NCBI RefSeq assembly: GCF_018343625.1
Contig: NZ_JAGYPG010000002.1
Span: 911,280 to 975,279, forward strand
Source of the DNA: Lederbergia citri
Lineage (GTDB): Bacteria > Bacillota > Bacilli > Bacillales > Bacillaceae_C
Length of the DNA: 64,000 bases
Reading direction: 5' to 3'
Shown here: one piece after another, positions 8,234-17,689 of the stretch
Layout of the letters: every line of letters begins with the position of its first letter
Numbering within the stretch: position 1 is the first letter of the stretch
The notes under the pieces: generated by a model
The model's database searches: none
Told to the model about the DNA's origin: nothing
The model's input: the letters and a program-made list of their open reading frames with translations, nothing else
Translations under genes and position numbers: made by a program

Positions 8234-9247
8234 ATGAATAAACCACATCCCATTACCTTTAATGAAATTTTGCAACTAATTCTTCCTTATTATGGTTTGC
8301 ATGGCGACTCAATATCCTTTATTCCTTTTGGTGACAAATCTTATAGTTATAAAATTCGCTGTCTCAACGGGAATACCTTTTATTTAAAACTTTTAGACAA
8401 AAAGCTACAGAAAGAGGCAATTGCGCAAACTGAATATTATTTACCGTTGTTGACGGAATTACATGAAAGAAGTTTGTATCCTCCCGCCATTTATCCGATT
8501 TTAACGAAAGATGGACGAGCTAAAGTAGAGTTGGACGAGATTGTTTTAATCTTATTTCCATGGATTGATGGCTCTTCATTGGCTGATTCTTATCCTTTAA
8601 ATGAAAGCTATATACGTGAAATTGCAAAACTATCTGCAGAACTGCATATGATAACAACTAACACCCAACTTCCTAGAGAGTCATTTAATGTAAATTTTTT
8701 AGATGAACTCTATACTTATATAAAGATACTTCCGCAAAAATCCGCATCACTAGAGCTTAAAGCGATTATTACCACAAAAGAAACAGAGATCATTTCGCTC
8801 ATTGAAAAAATAAAACAGTTAGCCAGCACCTTTGAAACCAGTCATTTCAAATTTGTCGTATGCCACGGCGATTTATGGGGTGGAAATCTCATCCAGTCTT
8901 CATCCGGCCTACGGATAATTGATTGGGAATCAGTTATTTCAGCTCCAATGGAACGAGAATTGGCTGGATATATAACACAAATGCCATTCGTCTTTATGGA
9001 TGCTTATTCAGAAAAAATCGGAAGTAGAATCAAACCCAATATAGATTTGCTCCGTTTCTTTTCTTTTCGATCTCAACTTCACAACCTATATAGTTGGTTA
9101 AAAAACCTGCTCATTTATGAGTTGGACAAGGAACAACAAATGAATGATATCGATATGATTAAAAACCATTGCTTAAATCGTTGGGAAGGCCTTGAAGAAG
9201 GATTACAATCACTCGAATTCCATTTTAATCAGAAAGAGGGAGAATGA
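8234..9247 (+). CDS. aminoglycoside-phosphotransferase-like kinase (APH family)
   Basis: 337 residues of the APH/choline-kinase fold. The Brenner loop H211-G-D-L-W-G-G-N-L and the metal-binding I-I-D231-W-E are intact, so it should be an active small-molecule kinase. Members act on choline, homoserine, sugars or antibiotics; nothing here indicates resistance. A GGAGG site precedes the ATG. The stop overlaps the start of the next gene (ATGATGA), so the two are translationally coupled. The substrate is unknown. Confidence 0.8.
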   Translation: MNKPHPITFNEILQLILPYYGLHGDSISFIPFGDKSYSYKIRCLNGNTFYLKLLDKKLQKEAIAQTEYYLPLLTELHERSLYPPAIYPILTKDGRAKVELDEIVLILFPWIDGSSLADSYPLNESYIREIAKLSAELHMITTNTQLPRESFNVNFLDELYTYIKILPQKSASLELKAIITTKETEIISLIEKIKQLASTFETSHFKFVVCHGDLWGGNLIQSSSGLRIIDWESVISAPMERELAGYITQMPFVFMDAYSEKIGSRIKPNIDLLRFFSFRSQLHNLYSWLKNLLIYELDKEQQMNDIDMIKNHCLNRWEGLEEGLQSLEFHFNQKEGE

Positions 9248-10224
9248 TGAAAGCAATATTAGTGGAAGAAAACTCAAAAAATCTTTTTATCGGAAAAGCA
9301 GACATGCCTCATTTGAATAAAAATGAGTTGCTCGTCAAAGTAAAAGCCACCGCGTTAAATAGAGCTGACCTATTGCAAAAGCGTGGTCTATATCCTCCTC
9401 CACCAGGTGCTTCTCCTATCCTTGGCCTTGAAATGAGTGGAATGATTGAAGAAGTAGGCGAAGATGTTACAGGTTGGCAAAAAGGAGATCGTGTATGTGC
9501 ACTTCTTCCTGGGGGAGGATACGCTGAATATGCAGTGATCCCCGCTGGAATGGCGATAAGAATTCCAGAAAACCTTTCTTTTGAAGAAGCAGCAGCTATT
9601 CCGGAAGTATTTTTAACAGCCTTTTTAAATATGTTTTGGTTGGGAAAACTAAAAAAAGGAGAGACAATCTTAATTCACGCTGGAGCTAGCGGAGTTGGAA
9701 CTGCAGCCATTCAATTGGCGCGAGAAATTGGAGCGAGAGTAATTGTAACGGCTGGAACAGAGGAAAAAAGATCATTATGCCTCTCCTTAGGAGCCGAAGT
9801 AGCCATTGACTATAAAGAAGGTCCTTTTCATGAAAAAGTGATGGATGCGACATCAGGCAAGGGAGTCAATGTAATTTTTGATTTTATCGGAGCTCCATAC
9901 TGGGATCAAAACATCGATTCCCTTGCCGCCAATGGCAAATTAATATTGATTGGTACAATGGGAGGCTCAAAGCTTGAAGACGTCAACCTTGGAAAGCTGC
10001 TTTTTAAGAGAATTCAAGTCATTGGCACTGCCTTGCGTTCACAGCCTGTCGAGAAAAAAATAGCCTTAACAAAAGATCTTGCAGAATTCGCTTTGGCAAA
10101 ATTTGAAAATGCTCGTTTAAAGCCAATTATCGATCGCATCTGGGATTGGGAAAAAGTGAATGAAGCACACTCGTATATGGAGCAGAATAAAAATGCAGGT
10201 AAAATCGTGCTGCGAATTTCGTAA
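9244..10224 (+). CDS. NAD(P)H-dependent quinone oxidoreductase (MDR family, PIG3/QorA-like)
   Basis: 326 residues of the zinc-less medium-chain dehydrogenase group. The quinone reductase signature region (N-R-A-D-L-L-Q-K-R-G-L-Y-P-P-P-P-G) is at 37-53 and the nucleotide loop A-G-A-S-G-V-G-T-A-A near 146-155. Structural-zinc cysteines are absent, as expected. It reduces quinones or alkenals with NADPH in the cytosol. Overlaps the upstream kinase gene by four bases and is followed 23 bases later by yihY. A role in electrophile detoxification is a family-level statement. Confidence 0.88.
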   Translation: MMKAILVEENSKNLFIGKADMPHLNKNELLVKVKATALNRADLLQKRGLYPPPPGASPILGLEMSGMIEEVGEDVTGWQKGDRVCALLPGGGYAEYAVIPAGMAIRIPENLSFEEAAAIPEVFLTAFLNMFWLGKLKKGETILIHAGASGVGTAAIQLAREIGARVIVTAGTEEKRSLCLSLGAEVAIDYKEGPFHEKVMDATSGKGVNVIFDFIGAPYWDQNIDSLAANGKLILIGTMGGSKLEDVNLGKLLFKRIQVIGTALRSQPVEKKIALTKDLAEFALAKFENARLKPIIDRIWDWEKVNEAHSYMEQNKNAGKIVLRIS

Positions 10225-10247
10225 AACTTTCTAAAAGGGATGGAGAA

Positions 10248-11051
10248 ATGGACAGAATAACCAAAATCATTAAACGTTTTTTCATCGAGCGATTTCATGA
10301 CCAGTCCGCCCAGATGGCTTATTATTTTATGCTGTCCATTTTCCCTTTCCTTATATTTGCCCTATCACTCGTTAGTTTTCTACCTATACGTGAGGAAGAT
10401 GTTCTTAGTGCAATTGAGCCATTCGCCCCTAAAGGAAGTTTTTATTTAATAAAATCTAACATCTTGAGTATCATTGGCCAGCAACAAACGAAAATTGCGT
10501 CATTCAGTTTATTAGCAGCTTTTTGGATTGCTTCCATGGCAGTGCAATCGCTCGTGCGCGCCATGAATGATGCTTACCAAATCGTTCGAAAAGAAGGATT
10601 TTTACTTGCATTAGGAAAGGATTTAATTTTAACATTAAGCCTAATGATCACATTGACGTTTTCCTTACTCGTCCCGATTGCTGAAGAAATTGGCCGAGTG
10701 TTTCTGGCGACACATGTTGAATTGCCCCCCTCTTTTTATAGATGGTGGTTACTATCAAAATGGGTCATCGGTTCCATTTATTTATTCTTCTTTTTTCTGT
10801 TTCTTTATAAAGTCGTTCCAAGTACTAAAGTCAGCTTGAAAAATATTATTCCCGGAGCTGTATTCGCAACAGTCGGATGGCAAAGTGTATCCATTGCCTT
10901 CTCCTATTACGTGTCGTTTGCTGCAAGCTATACAAAGCTCTATGGACAATTGGGAAATATTATTATCCTGATGATATGGTTTTATTTTACGGCGGCGGTT
11001 CTTCTTATTGGTGGTTTATTGAATGCTTCTTGGATAAATAAAAAAGTGTAA
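10248..11051 (+). CDS. YihY/BrkB-family inner membrane protein
   Basis: 267 residues with about six hydrophobic segments and the family's N-terminal H-D-Q-S-A-Q-M-A-Y-Y-F-M-L-S-I-F-P-F-L signature at residues 18-36. The family was once called ribonuclease BN in error; it is now regarded as membrane proteins of unclear, possibly transport-related function. The ATG is preceded by an AAGGGATGGAG site. It may be cotranscribed with the quinone reductase. Typical length for Gram-positive members. Confidence 0.88.
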   Translation: MDRITKIIKRFFIERFHDQSAQMAYYFMLSIFPFLIFALSLVSFLPIREEDVLSAIEPFAPKGSFYLIKSNILSIIGQQQTKIASFSLLAAFWIASMAVQSLVRAMNDAYQIVRKEGFLLALGKDLILTLSLMITLTFSLLVPIAEEIGRVFLATHVELPPSFYRWWLLSKWVIGSIYLFFFFLFLYKVVPSTKVSLKNIIPGAVFATVGWQSVSIAFSYYVSFAASYTKLYGQLGNIIILMIWFYFTAAVLLIGGLLNASWINKKV

Positions 11052-11135
11052 GCGCCTTTCTCATCGACCTACAGGGCTGCAGCTTAATAACTTCAACAAA
11101 AAAAAGCGTGGAAATCCTTCTTCGATTAACGTGAA

Positions 11136-11690
11136 CTATTTTGAATTAATATAGTAAATTAGATTATCAGTCCATTCATCAAATTCATAAATAAAACCTT
11201 TTCTAATACATTCAAATTGCATTCCAACGCTTTCTGCTAATTTTATCGAAGGAGTATTATCGAGATTAATGTGTGCTTCTATACGATGAAAATTTAGCTT
11301 TTTAAAAGCAAGAATTATTGCTGCTTTTACAGCTTCCTTCCCATAACCTTGTCTCCAAAATTGGTTATGAATCGTATAACCAAATCTTGCCCATTGAAAA
11401 TTATCCCTTATTATCGTAGAGAAATCTATTGCACCCAAATGAGCATTATCTTCTTTTCGAAAAACGCCAAATACATATACTTTGTCATCTGATGCCATCT
11501 GTTGATGGTTATCTACCAATTCTCCAAACCATTCTTCAGTACAAATGCTCATATCTAATTTACCGTCATCATATTTGTTCTGTGAAAGCAATCTATTATT
11601 ATATTGAGTTAACCAATTTAAATAATCTTCTCTGGTATATGGTCTTATTATTAATCTTTCTGTCTCTGTATTGTAGTTAAACTTACTCAA
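11136..11690 (-). CDS. RimJ/RimL-type GNAT acetyltransferase
   Basis: 184 residues. The acetyl-CoA loop Q-F-W-R-Q-G-Y-G-K-E-A near 110-120 and the family's N-P-S-type exit (D-N-T-P-S-I-K-L-A-E-S-V-G-M near 146-159) are clear. RimJ-like enzymes acetylate protein N termini or small amines. The start is TTG, five bases after a GGGGTG site; no ATG fits. Single gene, no partner. The substrate is unknown. Confidence 0.82.
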   Translation of the reverse strand: MSKFNYNTETERLIIRPYTREDYLNWLTQYNNRLLSQNKYDDGKLDMSICTEEWFGELVDNHQQMASDDKVYVFGVFRKEDNAHLGAIDFSTIIRDNFQWARFGYTIHNQFWRQGYGKEAVKAAIILAFKKLNFHRIEAHINLDNTPSIKLAESVGMQFECIRKGFIYEFDEWTDNLIYYINSK

Positions 11691-11775
11691 ACAAACACCC
11701 CACAGTAATTTTTAAAAAGGCTCTACTCTCTATAAAATTTTGAAAAAGAAATTTATCTATAATCTTCATGGAATG

Positions 11776-12474
11776 TTAATAAGGTACAGGATAAGCATCT
11801 ACAAGGCAGTTTACCTGTAACTTTTCACTATTTCTTTCAATCGTTAAGGTAACAGTCTGATTAACAGCTTTTTTGTTTAATATTCTTTCAAATGATTCAT
11901 ACCCTACAACTTCTTCTTTATCGAATTCCATTATAATGTCTTTAGGTTCAATCCCGGCAGCTGCAGCTACTGAACCTTTCTTCACCTGTAAAACTCTGGT
12001 TCCTCTAGCCCCCTCATTAGTTGTATGTGTAATACCAATCCATGCTTTCCACAACTTTGCACGAATATCTTGACCAGTTTCATAGACACTCTTCAGATTT
12101 TCTAAGAATTGACCTGTACCAAACAACATATTTTCCTTTGTAGCTTGAGACATTTCACCCAAAAAGGAAGCCTGATATTCAATGCTCACCTTAATACCAT
12201 TTTCAACTTCCCATAATGAGGTAATAGTCGTGAAGTTCCCATCAAGGCTTTGGAGTACGAAGCGTTTCATGGAATCAATTTCTGTAAAGATACCCTCCGA
12301 TGTTGCTCCCCAGCCATGATTCATATAACCTCTTCCACCTACACGAAAATCTAATTCCGCATTTTTTGTATACCAACAGTTTAAAAGCTCAGGCTTAGTC
12401 AAAGCATCCCATACTTCCTTTAAGGGGGCTTGAACAACAATTTCTCTTTTAACGGAATCCTCAGTCTTGTTCAT
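11776..12474 (-). CDS. SRPBCC (AHSA1-like) protein fused to a C-terminal PDZ domain
   Basis: 232 residues. The first about 140 form an AHSA1/SRPBCC ligand-binding fold (V-W-D-A-L-T-K-P-E-L-L-N-C-W near 21-34), and residues 150-225 form a PDZ domain with V-K-K-G-S-V-A-A-A-A-G-I-E-P-K-D-I-I as carboxylate-binding segment. No signal peptide, so it is cytosolic. The gene overlaps the upstream ArsR-type regulator by 14 bases, the usual arrangement for ArsR-SRPBCC pairs. The PDZ addition is unusual and suggests that it binds another protein's C terminus. Function unknown. Confidence 0.78.
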   Translation of the reverse strand: MNKTEDSVKREIVVQAPLKEVWDALTKPELLNCWYTKNAELDFRVGGRGYMNHGWGATSEGIFTEIDSMKRFVLQSLDGNFTTITSLWEVENGIKVSIEYQASFLGEMSQATKENMLFGTGQFLENLKSVYETGQDIRAKLWKAWIGITHTTNEGARGTRVLQVKKGSVAAAAGIEPKDIIMEFDKEEVVGYESFERILNKKAVNQTVTLTIERNSEKLQVNCLVDAYPVPY

Positions 12475-12787
12475 CTCGATATTCTCCTCTTTCTACATAA
12501 TCTTTTAGACTTACGAGTTGATCATCAAGTAGTTCTCCGATGTATTGAAGCATTTCCTTGTAAGCTATTTGGAGAGAATTAGGATTAAGCGAATAGATAC
12601 GATACTTCCCTTGTATTCTCTCTGAAATCATTTTTTCCTCCAATAGAATATCCAAATGCTTCTTTATCGCTGGTTGAGAGATATCAAATGCTTCAACTAT
12701 CTCCTTTTGGGTTTTGTTTCCTTGCTTAAGCATACTTAATATTCGACGGCGGGTAGAATCACCAAAAGCCCGATAAAAATCTGGCAT
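12461..12787 (-). CDS. ArsR-family winged-helix repressor
   Basis: About 108 residues. An ArsR-type winged helix fills residues 5-85 (A-F-G-D-S-T-R-R-R-I-L-S-M-L, then Q-K-E-I-V-E-A-F-D-I-S-Q-P-A-I-K-K-H-L as recognition helices). There is no Cys-x-Cys metal-sensor motif, so it is not an obvious metal sensor and belongs with the SRPBCC-linked ArsR group. The ATG at 12787 is seven bases from GAGGG; the upstream ATG is too close. A perfect palindrome lies 19 bases upstream, which suggests autorepression. Cotranscribed with the SRPBCC-PDZ gene. Confidence 0.87.
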   Translation of the reverse strand: MPDFYRAFGDSTRRRILSMLKQGNKTQKEIVEAFDISQPAIKKHLDILLEEKMISERIQGKYRIYSLNPNSLQIAYKEMLQYIGELLDDQLVSLKDYVERGEYRDEQD

Positions 12788-12805
12788 TGTCATTCCCTCA
12801 CTTCA

Positions 12806-12829
12806 ACATATAACCTATTAGTTATATGT
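12806..12829. promoter_or_regulatory. ArsR-type operator palindrome
   Basis: Perfect inverted repeat ACATATAAC-N6-GTTATATGT, 19 bases upstream of the ArsR start codon. The size and AT-rich symmetry match ArsR-family operators; binding by the adjacent protein is inferred. Confidence 0.6.
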
Positions 12830-12908
12830 AGTATATACATTTGCAATTGTGTCGTCAAGACTATTCTGAAAATAATATAGTTGAATATCCTTCAACTAAT
12901 TTAAAAAA

Positions 12909-12937
12909 AGGTCGAGGATTCCCCGACCCGTTTTTTT
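12909..12937 (-). terminator. terminator of tcyP, bidirectional
   Basis: GGTCGAGG / CCCCGACC stem with a short loop, followed by seven T in both directions. It lies within the last bases after the tcyP stop and can also stop transcripts from the left. Confidence 0.75.
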
Positions 12938-14321
12938 AAACTTGCAAGTTCTGTTTCGGTTGTTTATAAACCTCTTCATCCAATTCTCCGGTAATTTTCC
13001 CTGTCAATACTCCAGCCGTCATACTTCCACTTACATTTAAGGCTGTTCTTCCCATGTCAATTAATGGTTCAACTGATATTAATAATCCGACAATCGCAAT
13101 CGGCAAATTGAGTGCGGATAAAACGAGCAAGGCAGCAAATGTGGCTCCCCCACCAACTCCAGCAACTCCAAATGAACTAATCGCAACGATCACAATTAAC
13201 GTAAAGATGAATGCCGGGTTTAATGGGTCAATTCCTGCTGTAGGAGCAACCATAATAGCAAGCATTGCTGGATATATACCCGCACATCCGTTTTGCCCTA
13301 TAGAAAGACCGAATGAGCCGGCAAAGTTCGCAATTCCTTCAGATACTCCAAATTCCTGGTGCTGTGTTTTTATATTGAGTGGCAAAGTCCCTGCACTTGA
13401 ACGTGATGTAAACGCAAAGGCAAGTGCCGGCATAGCTTTTTTGACGTACGTGACTGGATTTTGCTTAGCAAGTGCCAATAGTAAAAGATGGATAAGAAAC
13501 ATAATAATCAGCGCTACATAAGAAGCGATGACAAACTTTCCAAGCTTCACAATCGCAGAATAATCACTCGTTGCCGTTACTTTAGCCATCAACGCAAGAA
13601 CACCATATGGAGTCAATCTTAAAATTAATGTGACCACACGCATAACTACGGTGTAAATCGTTTCTATAATCTTCGAAAAAAAATCAGCGTGCTCAGGGTC
13701 TTTTCTCCGGATCCCTAAATAAGCAATCCCAATAATCGCAGCAAAAATAACAACTGCAATTGTTGAGGTTGGACGCGCCCCCGTCAATTCCATAAATGGA
13801 TTTTGCGGAAATAAAGTGATGATTTGTTGTGGAATCGTCATATCTTTTACATCACCGACAGATTCTTGAAGCTGCGTATTTCTTGTTATCTCCGCTTCAC
13901 CTTCTTCAAGCTGAATTCCTTCAAGGTGAAAACCTAAAGCAGTGGCAATTCCAATCGAAGCTGCTATTGCTGTTGTTCCAATTAAAATTCCTATAACAAG
14001 AGCACTAATTTTTCCAAGATTACTCGTTAGCTTCAATTTTGTAAAAGCTGAGACGATTGAAATAAAAACCAATGGCATGACGATCATTTTTAATAAGGAA
14101 ATATAACCGCTACCTACGATATTGAACCAATCCAAGGTCCCTTTAGTAACATCGGAATCCGTTCCATAAGCTAAGTGTATGGCTAGACCTAAAACAATCC
14201 CGATACCCAATGCTGTAAATACTCGTTTTGAAAAGGAAATATGCTTCTTTTGCATTCTAAACAAGAGAAATAATAGCAATAAAAAAATGGCGATATTAAT
14301 AATAATCAAAAGTGTATTCAT
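12936..14321 (-). CDS. tcyP: L-cystine uptake protein, sodium:dicarboxylate symporter family
   Basis: 461 residues with eight to ten membrane helices and two re-entrant loops of the DAACS fold. The substrate region reads A-F-T-S-R-S-S-A-G-T-L-P near 309-320, and the overall sequence is close to B. subtilis TcyP, a secondary importer of cystine. The ATG at 14321 is seven bases from AGGGGG; the TTG just upstream is less likely. In B. subtilis the gene is repressed by CymR with ample cysteine; two small palindromes in the upstream region (14392-14404, 14426-14442) are candidates for control, but I cannot match them to the CymR consensus. Confidence 0.9.
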   Translation of the reverse strand: MNTLLIIINIAIFLLLLFLLFRMQKKHISFSKRVFTALGIGIVLGLAIHLAYGTDSDVTKGTLDWFNIVGSGYISLLKMIVMPLVFISIVSAFTKLKLTSNLGKISALVIGILIGTTAIAASIGIATALGFHLEGIQLEEGEAEITRNTQLQESVGDVKDMTIPQQIITLFPQNPFMELTGARPTSTIAVVIFAAIIGIAYLGIRRKDPEHADFFSKIIETIYTVVMRVVTLILRLTPYGVLALMAKVTATSDYSAIVKLGKFVIASYVALIIMFLIHLLLLALAKQNPVTYVKKAMPALAFAFTSRSSAGTLPLNIKTQHQEFGVSEGIANFAGSFGLSIGQNGCAGIYPAMLAIMVAPTAGIDPLNPAFIFTLIVIVAISSFGVAGVGGGATFAALLVLSALNLPIAIVGLLISVEPLIDMGRTALNVSGSMTAGVLTGKITGELDEEVYKQPKQNLQV

Positions 14322-14391
14322 CAAGAATCCCCCTATTAATAGATTCCATTGCGGTCTAGAAAACCTTACTTTTATGATATTCCCTTAATAT

Positions 14392-14442
14392 GGTTATCAT
14401 AACCTGACAATTGTAAAACTATGTTATTGGTTTATTACCAAT
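14392..14442. promoter_or_regulatory. two short perfect palindromes upstream of tcyP
   Basis: GGTTAT-C-ATAACC at 14392-14404 and ATTGGT-N5-ACCAAT at 14426-14442 lie between divergent tcyP and the 46-residue ORF. They could be operators for either gene; the cognate protein is not known. Confidence 0.3.
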
Positions 14443-14486
14443 CAGATATGGGGAAAGTATAGAAAATAGTGAAAGGATGTTAATTT

Positions 14487-14627
14487 ATGCGCTTTTCTAA
14501 ACTAATACGCTTTGCGATTAAAGCCGCTCCTGTCGTGTATCCTCTAGCGAAGGAATTATTAAAGAAAAGAAAAGAACAAAAAAGCAGTAAAAGCGTAAAC
14601 AACAAAAAAAGAGACCAGTTAGTGTAG
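14487..14627 (+). CDS. 46-residue basic protein of unknown function
   Basis: A short ORF that opens MRFSKLIRFAIKAAPVVYPL and continues with a lysine-rich tail (K-K-R-K-E-Q-K-S-S-K). An AAAGGATG site sits ten bases upstream. The N-terminal half can form an amphipathic helix, so membrane-surface association is plausible. I do not recognise a named family. It is divergent from tcyP, and the following 240 bases contain a dispersed repeat. Good ribosome site and clean codons support coding; translation is not otherwise shown. Confidence 0.6.
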   Translation: MRFSKLIRFAIKAAPVVYPLAKELLKKRKEQKSSKSVNNKKRDQLV

Positions 14628-14708
14628 AAAAAGTTATCCACACTTTGGTCTCATTTGTTTTTGCTTAGGTAATTATAAATTGGAACTTTGCAGATAAATT
14701 TTAAGAAG

Positions 14709-14865
14709 ACAGTTCCCGTCTAGCTACAGCGCCTAGCGCCTAGCAAACTTTCGGTTTCTTCCTACGATAAGTCAACATCGGCTCGCCACGGCTCACCGTG
14801 ATTCCTTTATCTCGTCAGAACCCTAAAAAGTTTGTACGTCGCTAAACAGGCGCTTGCGCTTTTGT
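14709..14865. repeat. dispersed MITE-like intergenic repeat, copy 1
   Basis: About 157 bases sharing several blocks with 44316-44587: AGCGCCTA-type left end, CTACGATAAGTCAACATCGG core, TTCCTTTATCTC, GTTTGTACGTCG, and CAGGCGCTT-CGCTTTTGT right end. The ends are rough inverted repeats (AGCGCCTAGCGCC against GGCGCTTGCGCT). It codes for nothing visible. Confidence 0.75.
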
Positions 14866-14867
14866 AC

Positions 14868-16544
14868 TTATACTTTAAATTGTCTAATCAATTTATCTAA
14901 GTCAACAGCGATGGTAGAAAGCGATTCGGCATTTGCCGCAATTTCCTGCATCGAACTAGTTGTTTGTTCAGCGGATGCTGCTGTTTCTTCAACACCTGCT
15001 GATGCTTCTTCTGATATCGAAGCGATATTAGATATTGAAGCATTCATTACATCTGTACTGCTTGCGATGTTATTCAGATCCTGTGAAATAATGTGGATTT
15101 GATTAACGACTTGCTTAATGGAATCTGTAATCACTTCAAACGTGCTGCCAGTTGTTCTAATTTGATCAGTTCCAAGTTCGACTTGAACAAAGCTCTCATT
15201 TAATGAGTGAACAACTTCACCGGTTTCTTTTTGAATCGTAGAAACAATTCCTGTAATGTCCGAAACTGAACTTGCAACTTGTTCAGCGAGCTTCTTCACT
15301 TCCCCTGCCACTACAGCAAAGCCTTTTCCGTGTTCACCTGCACGTGCAGCTTCAATCGCAGCATTTAAAGCCAATAAGTTTGTTTGTTCAGCAATGTCAG
15401 ATATAACTTTTACAAGTTGAGAGATTTCTTTGGAATGGCCTTCAAGACTTTGAACCTTTCCAACAGCGTCTTTTACATTTTCATCAATCAATTTCATTTT
15501 AGAAATTGATTCTGTCATCGCTTCATTCCCTTTTTCTGTTAACTCTAATACTTGATTAGAAACTTGGCTTGCCCTTTGCCCGCTCTCATTAGCATTATGG
15601 ATATTAGCAGTGAGCGATCCCATTGATTCCACTAAATCAGAAGCAGATTGTGCTTGTGTTTCAGAGGCAATGGAAAGCTCTTCCATTGTTGTTGCTACTT
15701 GTTGACTGCCGGAATTTACTTCCATTGCAGAATGGCTGAGTTCTTCGCTGCGTCTCATGACGGTCTGAGAAACGTTGCCAAGCTCCTGTACCATCGACCG
15801 AATTTGAACATTCATATCGTTTACAGAATGAATCAAAACTCCCACTTCATCCTTCGATCTCGTCTTTAGCTCATCGTTGCTTAAATCACCTTCAGCGATT
15901 AGGCGCATACGATTTGCAACTCTGACGATCGGTCTAGATATAGAATTTGCTGTCATAATTGCGATAACGATTCCAAGTATGAGAGCCACTATACCAATAC
16001 CCGCACTGATTAGTGAATTTCTATCTCCTGCACTTATCACTTGCTTAGCATTGTCTGTTATATTCTTTTCTTGTTTTTTGGATAGTTCTTGGAATGAATC
16101 CCTTAACAAAACACTTAATGGCTCGATTGTGTTTTTAAAATTATCCCGGGCTTTTTCACGATCAGCCATAAACTCATTAAAGATCATATCATTGATGGCA
16201 GTTTCCCAATTATTAAGTCTGTCTATAAGTTCTTTCGTTTCTTTTGTAGAAGAAACAGCTAATAATTGCTTTTCTAACTCTGTACTTTCGGTAGTTGAAT
16301 CTTCAAATGCACGCATGTAAGGTACTTGACCAAGTAAAAGATAAATACTTAAATGAGATGTCCTCTCCGCAATGTTTACACTCAATTTTTCCGCCAAAAC
16401 GAGTACAGGCAATTGTTCTTCAATTACTTGAGTTGTTTGCTTATTCGTTTGGGTTGAAAAAAAATAATTGGAACCGCTTATAATTAATACAATAGCGTTT
16501 ACAATTAAAAAGCCTCTTAATATTTTCCCTTTTAAGCTCTTCAT
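14868..16544 (-). CDS. methyl-accepting chemotaxis protein
   Basis: 558 residues. A membrane helix at about 10-30, an external helical-bundle sensor (about 31-177, 4HB-type by pattern), a second helix at about 178-200, a HAMP linker ([12 protein letters not shown] to about 255) and a long coiled signalling domain. The hairpin tip reads [19 protein letters not shown], nearly invariant in chemoreceptors, and contacts CheA/CheW. It reports an external ligand to the flagellar motor; the ligand is unknown. No other chemotaxis gene is nearby, which is common for receptors. Confidence 0.93.
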   Translation of the reverse strand: MKSLKGKILRGFLIVNAIVLIISGSNYFFSTQTNKQTTQVIEEQLPVLVLAEKLSVNIAERTSHLSIYLLLGQVPYMRAFEDSTTESTELEKQLLAVSSTKETKELIDRLNNWETAINDMIFNEFMADREKARDNFKNTIEPLSVLLRDSFQELSKKQEKNITDNAKQVISAGDRNSLISAGIGIVALILGIVIAIMTANSISRPIVRVANRMRLIAEGDLSNDELKTRSKDEVGVLIHSVNDMNVQIRSMVQELGNVSQTVMRRSEELSHSAMEVNSGSQQVATTMEELSIASETQAQSASDLVESMGSLTANIHNANESGQRASQVSNQVLELTEKGNEAMTESISKMKLIDENVKDAVGKVQSLEGHSKEISQLVKVISDIAEQTNLLALNAAIEAARAGEHGKGFAVVAGEVKKLAEQVASSVSDITGIVSTIQKETGEVVHSLNESFVQVELGTDQIRTTGSTFEVITDSIKQVVNQIHIISQDLNNIASSTDVMNASISNIASISEEASAGVEETAASAEQTTSSMQEIAANAESLSTIAVDLDKLIRQFKV

Positions 16545-16658
16545 ATCCCCACCGTCTTTCTGCTCTCTTATATCTACTGTATATTTTCTATTATCGGCAA
16601 TAATTCAAAATATTTTAATACTATTTTCCTATTTTGCTAAAATTTGTTTATAATTTCG

Positions 16659-17582
16659 TCAATTTCCAATTAGAAGAGTTCCATTTACTGCATCAAGATG
16701 AGCAGAAAGACCTAATGGTAGACTTAAGGAAGGTTTGCAATGACCAGCTTTTACATTAAAGATGGTTGGTTTTCCTATCGGAGCAATTATTTTTTCAAAA
16801 AGATCTTCTATTTGAAAACCATCTGCATATCGTTCCGAGGAACATTCCGTCCATGTACCTAAAACGATTCCTGAAGCGTCAGATACTTTCCCCGCCAAGA
16901 CAAGCTGCGTCAGCATTCTATCAATGCGATACGGCTCTTCTCCAACATCCTCTAAAAATAATATTTTTCCCTTCGTATCTATTTCAAAAGGAGTTCCAAG
17001 TGTACTCACTATTACAGATAAATTTCCACCTGTCATCATACCATTTGCAAACCCCGGTACTAGACAACAAGCTGGCTCACTTTCAGGATTCTCTAATCTC
17101 CATTCAAAAGGGAATTTTGTCAAAGCAGAATACAAAGATTGTATGGTAAAATCTTCTGCATCAATTAAATCGGATGCTGGCATCGGCCCATGAATAGTTG
17201 GTAAGTGGCATTTTTGTTGAAAAGCAATATGTAGAGCAGTGATGTCACTATATCCAACAAATAATTTGGGATTCTTTGAGATTGTTTCATAGTCTAGAAG
17301 CGGAAGTAAATGCAAGGACCCATAGCCGCCTCGAAGACAAAATATAGCTAAAATGTTTTGATTAACAAACATTGAATTCAGTTCATTTGCCCGTTGTTCA
17401 GGAGTTCCCGCTAAATACCCTCCATAATATTCGTAGCATGTATCGCCAATTTCTACATCAAAGCCCATCTCTTTTATTTTAGAAACCGCTAGTTGCAGCC
17501 GTTCCTTGGTCACAGGTCCCGCTGGAGCAGTGAGCCCGATTGTATCCCCCTGTTTGAGAGCATGGATCTGTTGTAATGCCAA
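16659..17582 (-). CDS. LD-carboxypeptidase, peptidase family S66
   Basis: 307 residues, normal for LdcA/MccF. The nucleophile is S112 in G-Y-S-D-I-T; the charge relay is given by the Glu of F-L-E-D-V-G-E near 218 and the His of K-A-G-H-C near 283. Family members cut the L,D bond of murein tetrapeptides in the cytoplasm, or inactivate microcin C-type compounds. No signal peptide. The start is TTG, nine bases after AAGGAG; there is no in-frame ATG. It stands alone; a recycling role would fit the AnmK operon at 4-8 kb, but they are not linked. Confidence 0.88.
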   Translation of the reverse strand: MALQQIHALKQGDTIGLTAPAGPVTKERLQLAVSKIKEMGFDVEIGDTCYEYYGGYLAGTPEQRANELNSMFVNQNILAIFCLRGGYGSLHLLPLLDYETISKNPKLFVGYSDITALHIAFQQKCHLPTIHGPMPASDLIDAEDFTIQSLYSALTKFPFEWRLENPESEPACCLVPGFANGMMTGGNLSVIVSTLGTPFEIDTKGKILFLEDVGEEPYRIDRMLTQLVLAGKVSDASGIVLGTWTECSSERYADGFQIEDLFEKIIAPIGKPTIFNVKAGHCKPSLSLPLGLSAHLDAVNGTLLIGN

Positions 17583-17660
17583 TGTTATGCACTCCTTTGT
17601 TAATAATAAATGGCCCTTATATGTTGTTTTCCGTTCCCGTCACATAGCTCAATCTAAAAA

Positions 17661-17682
17661 AGAAGCCACCATATGGCTTCTC
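17661..17682 (-). terminator. terminator of the SgrR-type gene
   Basis: AGAAGCCA/TGGCTTCT stem with a six-base loop and a T6 tail on the minus strand, just after the stop at 17690. Confidence 0.75.
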
Positions 17683-17689
17683 TTAATAT

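Noticed and set aside
8234..9247. Aminoglycoside resistance gene
   Set aside because: Only the general APH kinase motifs are present; the context and N-terminal lobe give no sign of antibiotic specificity.
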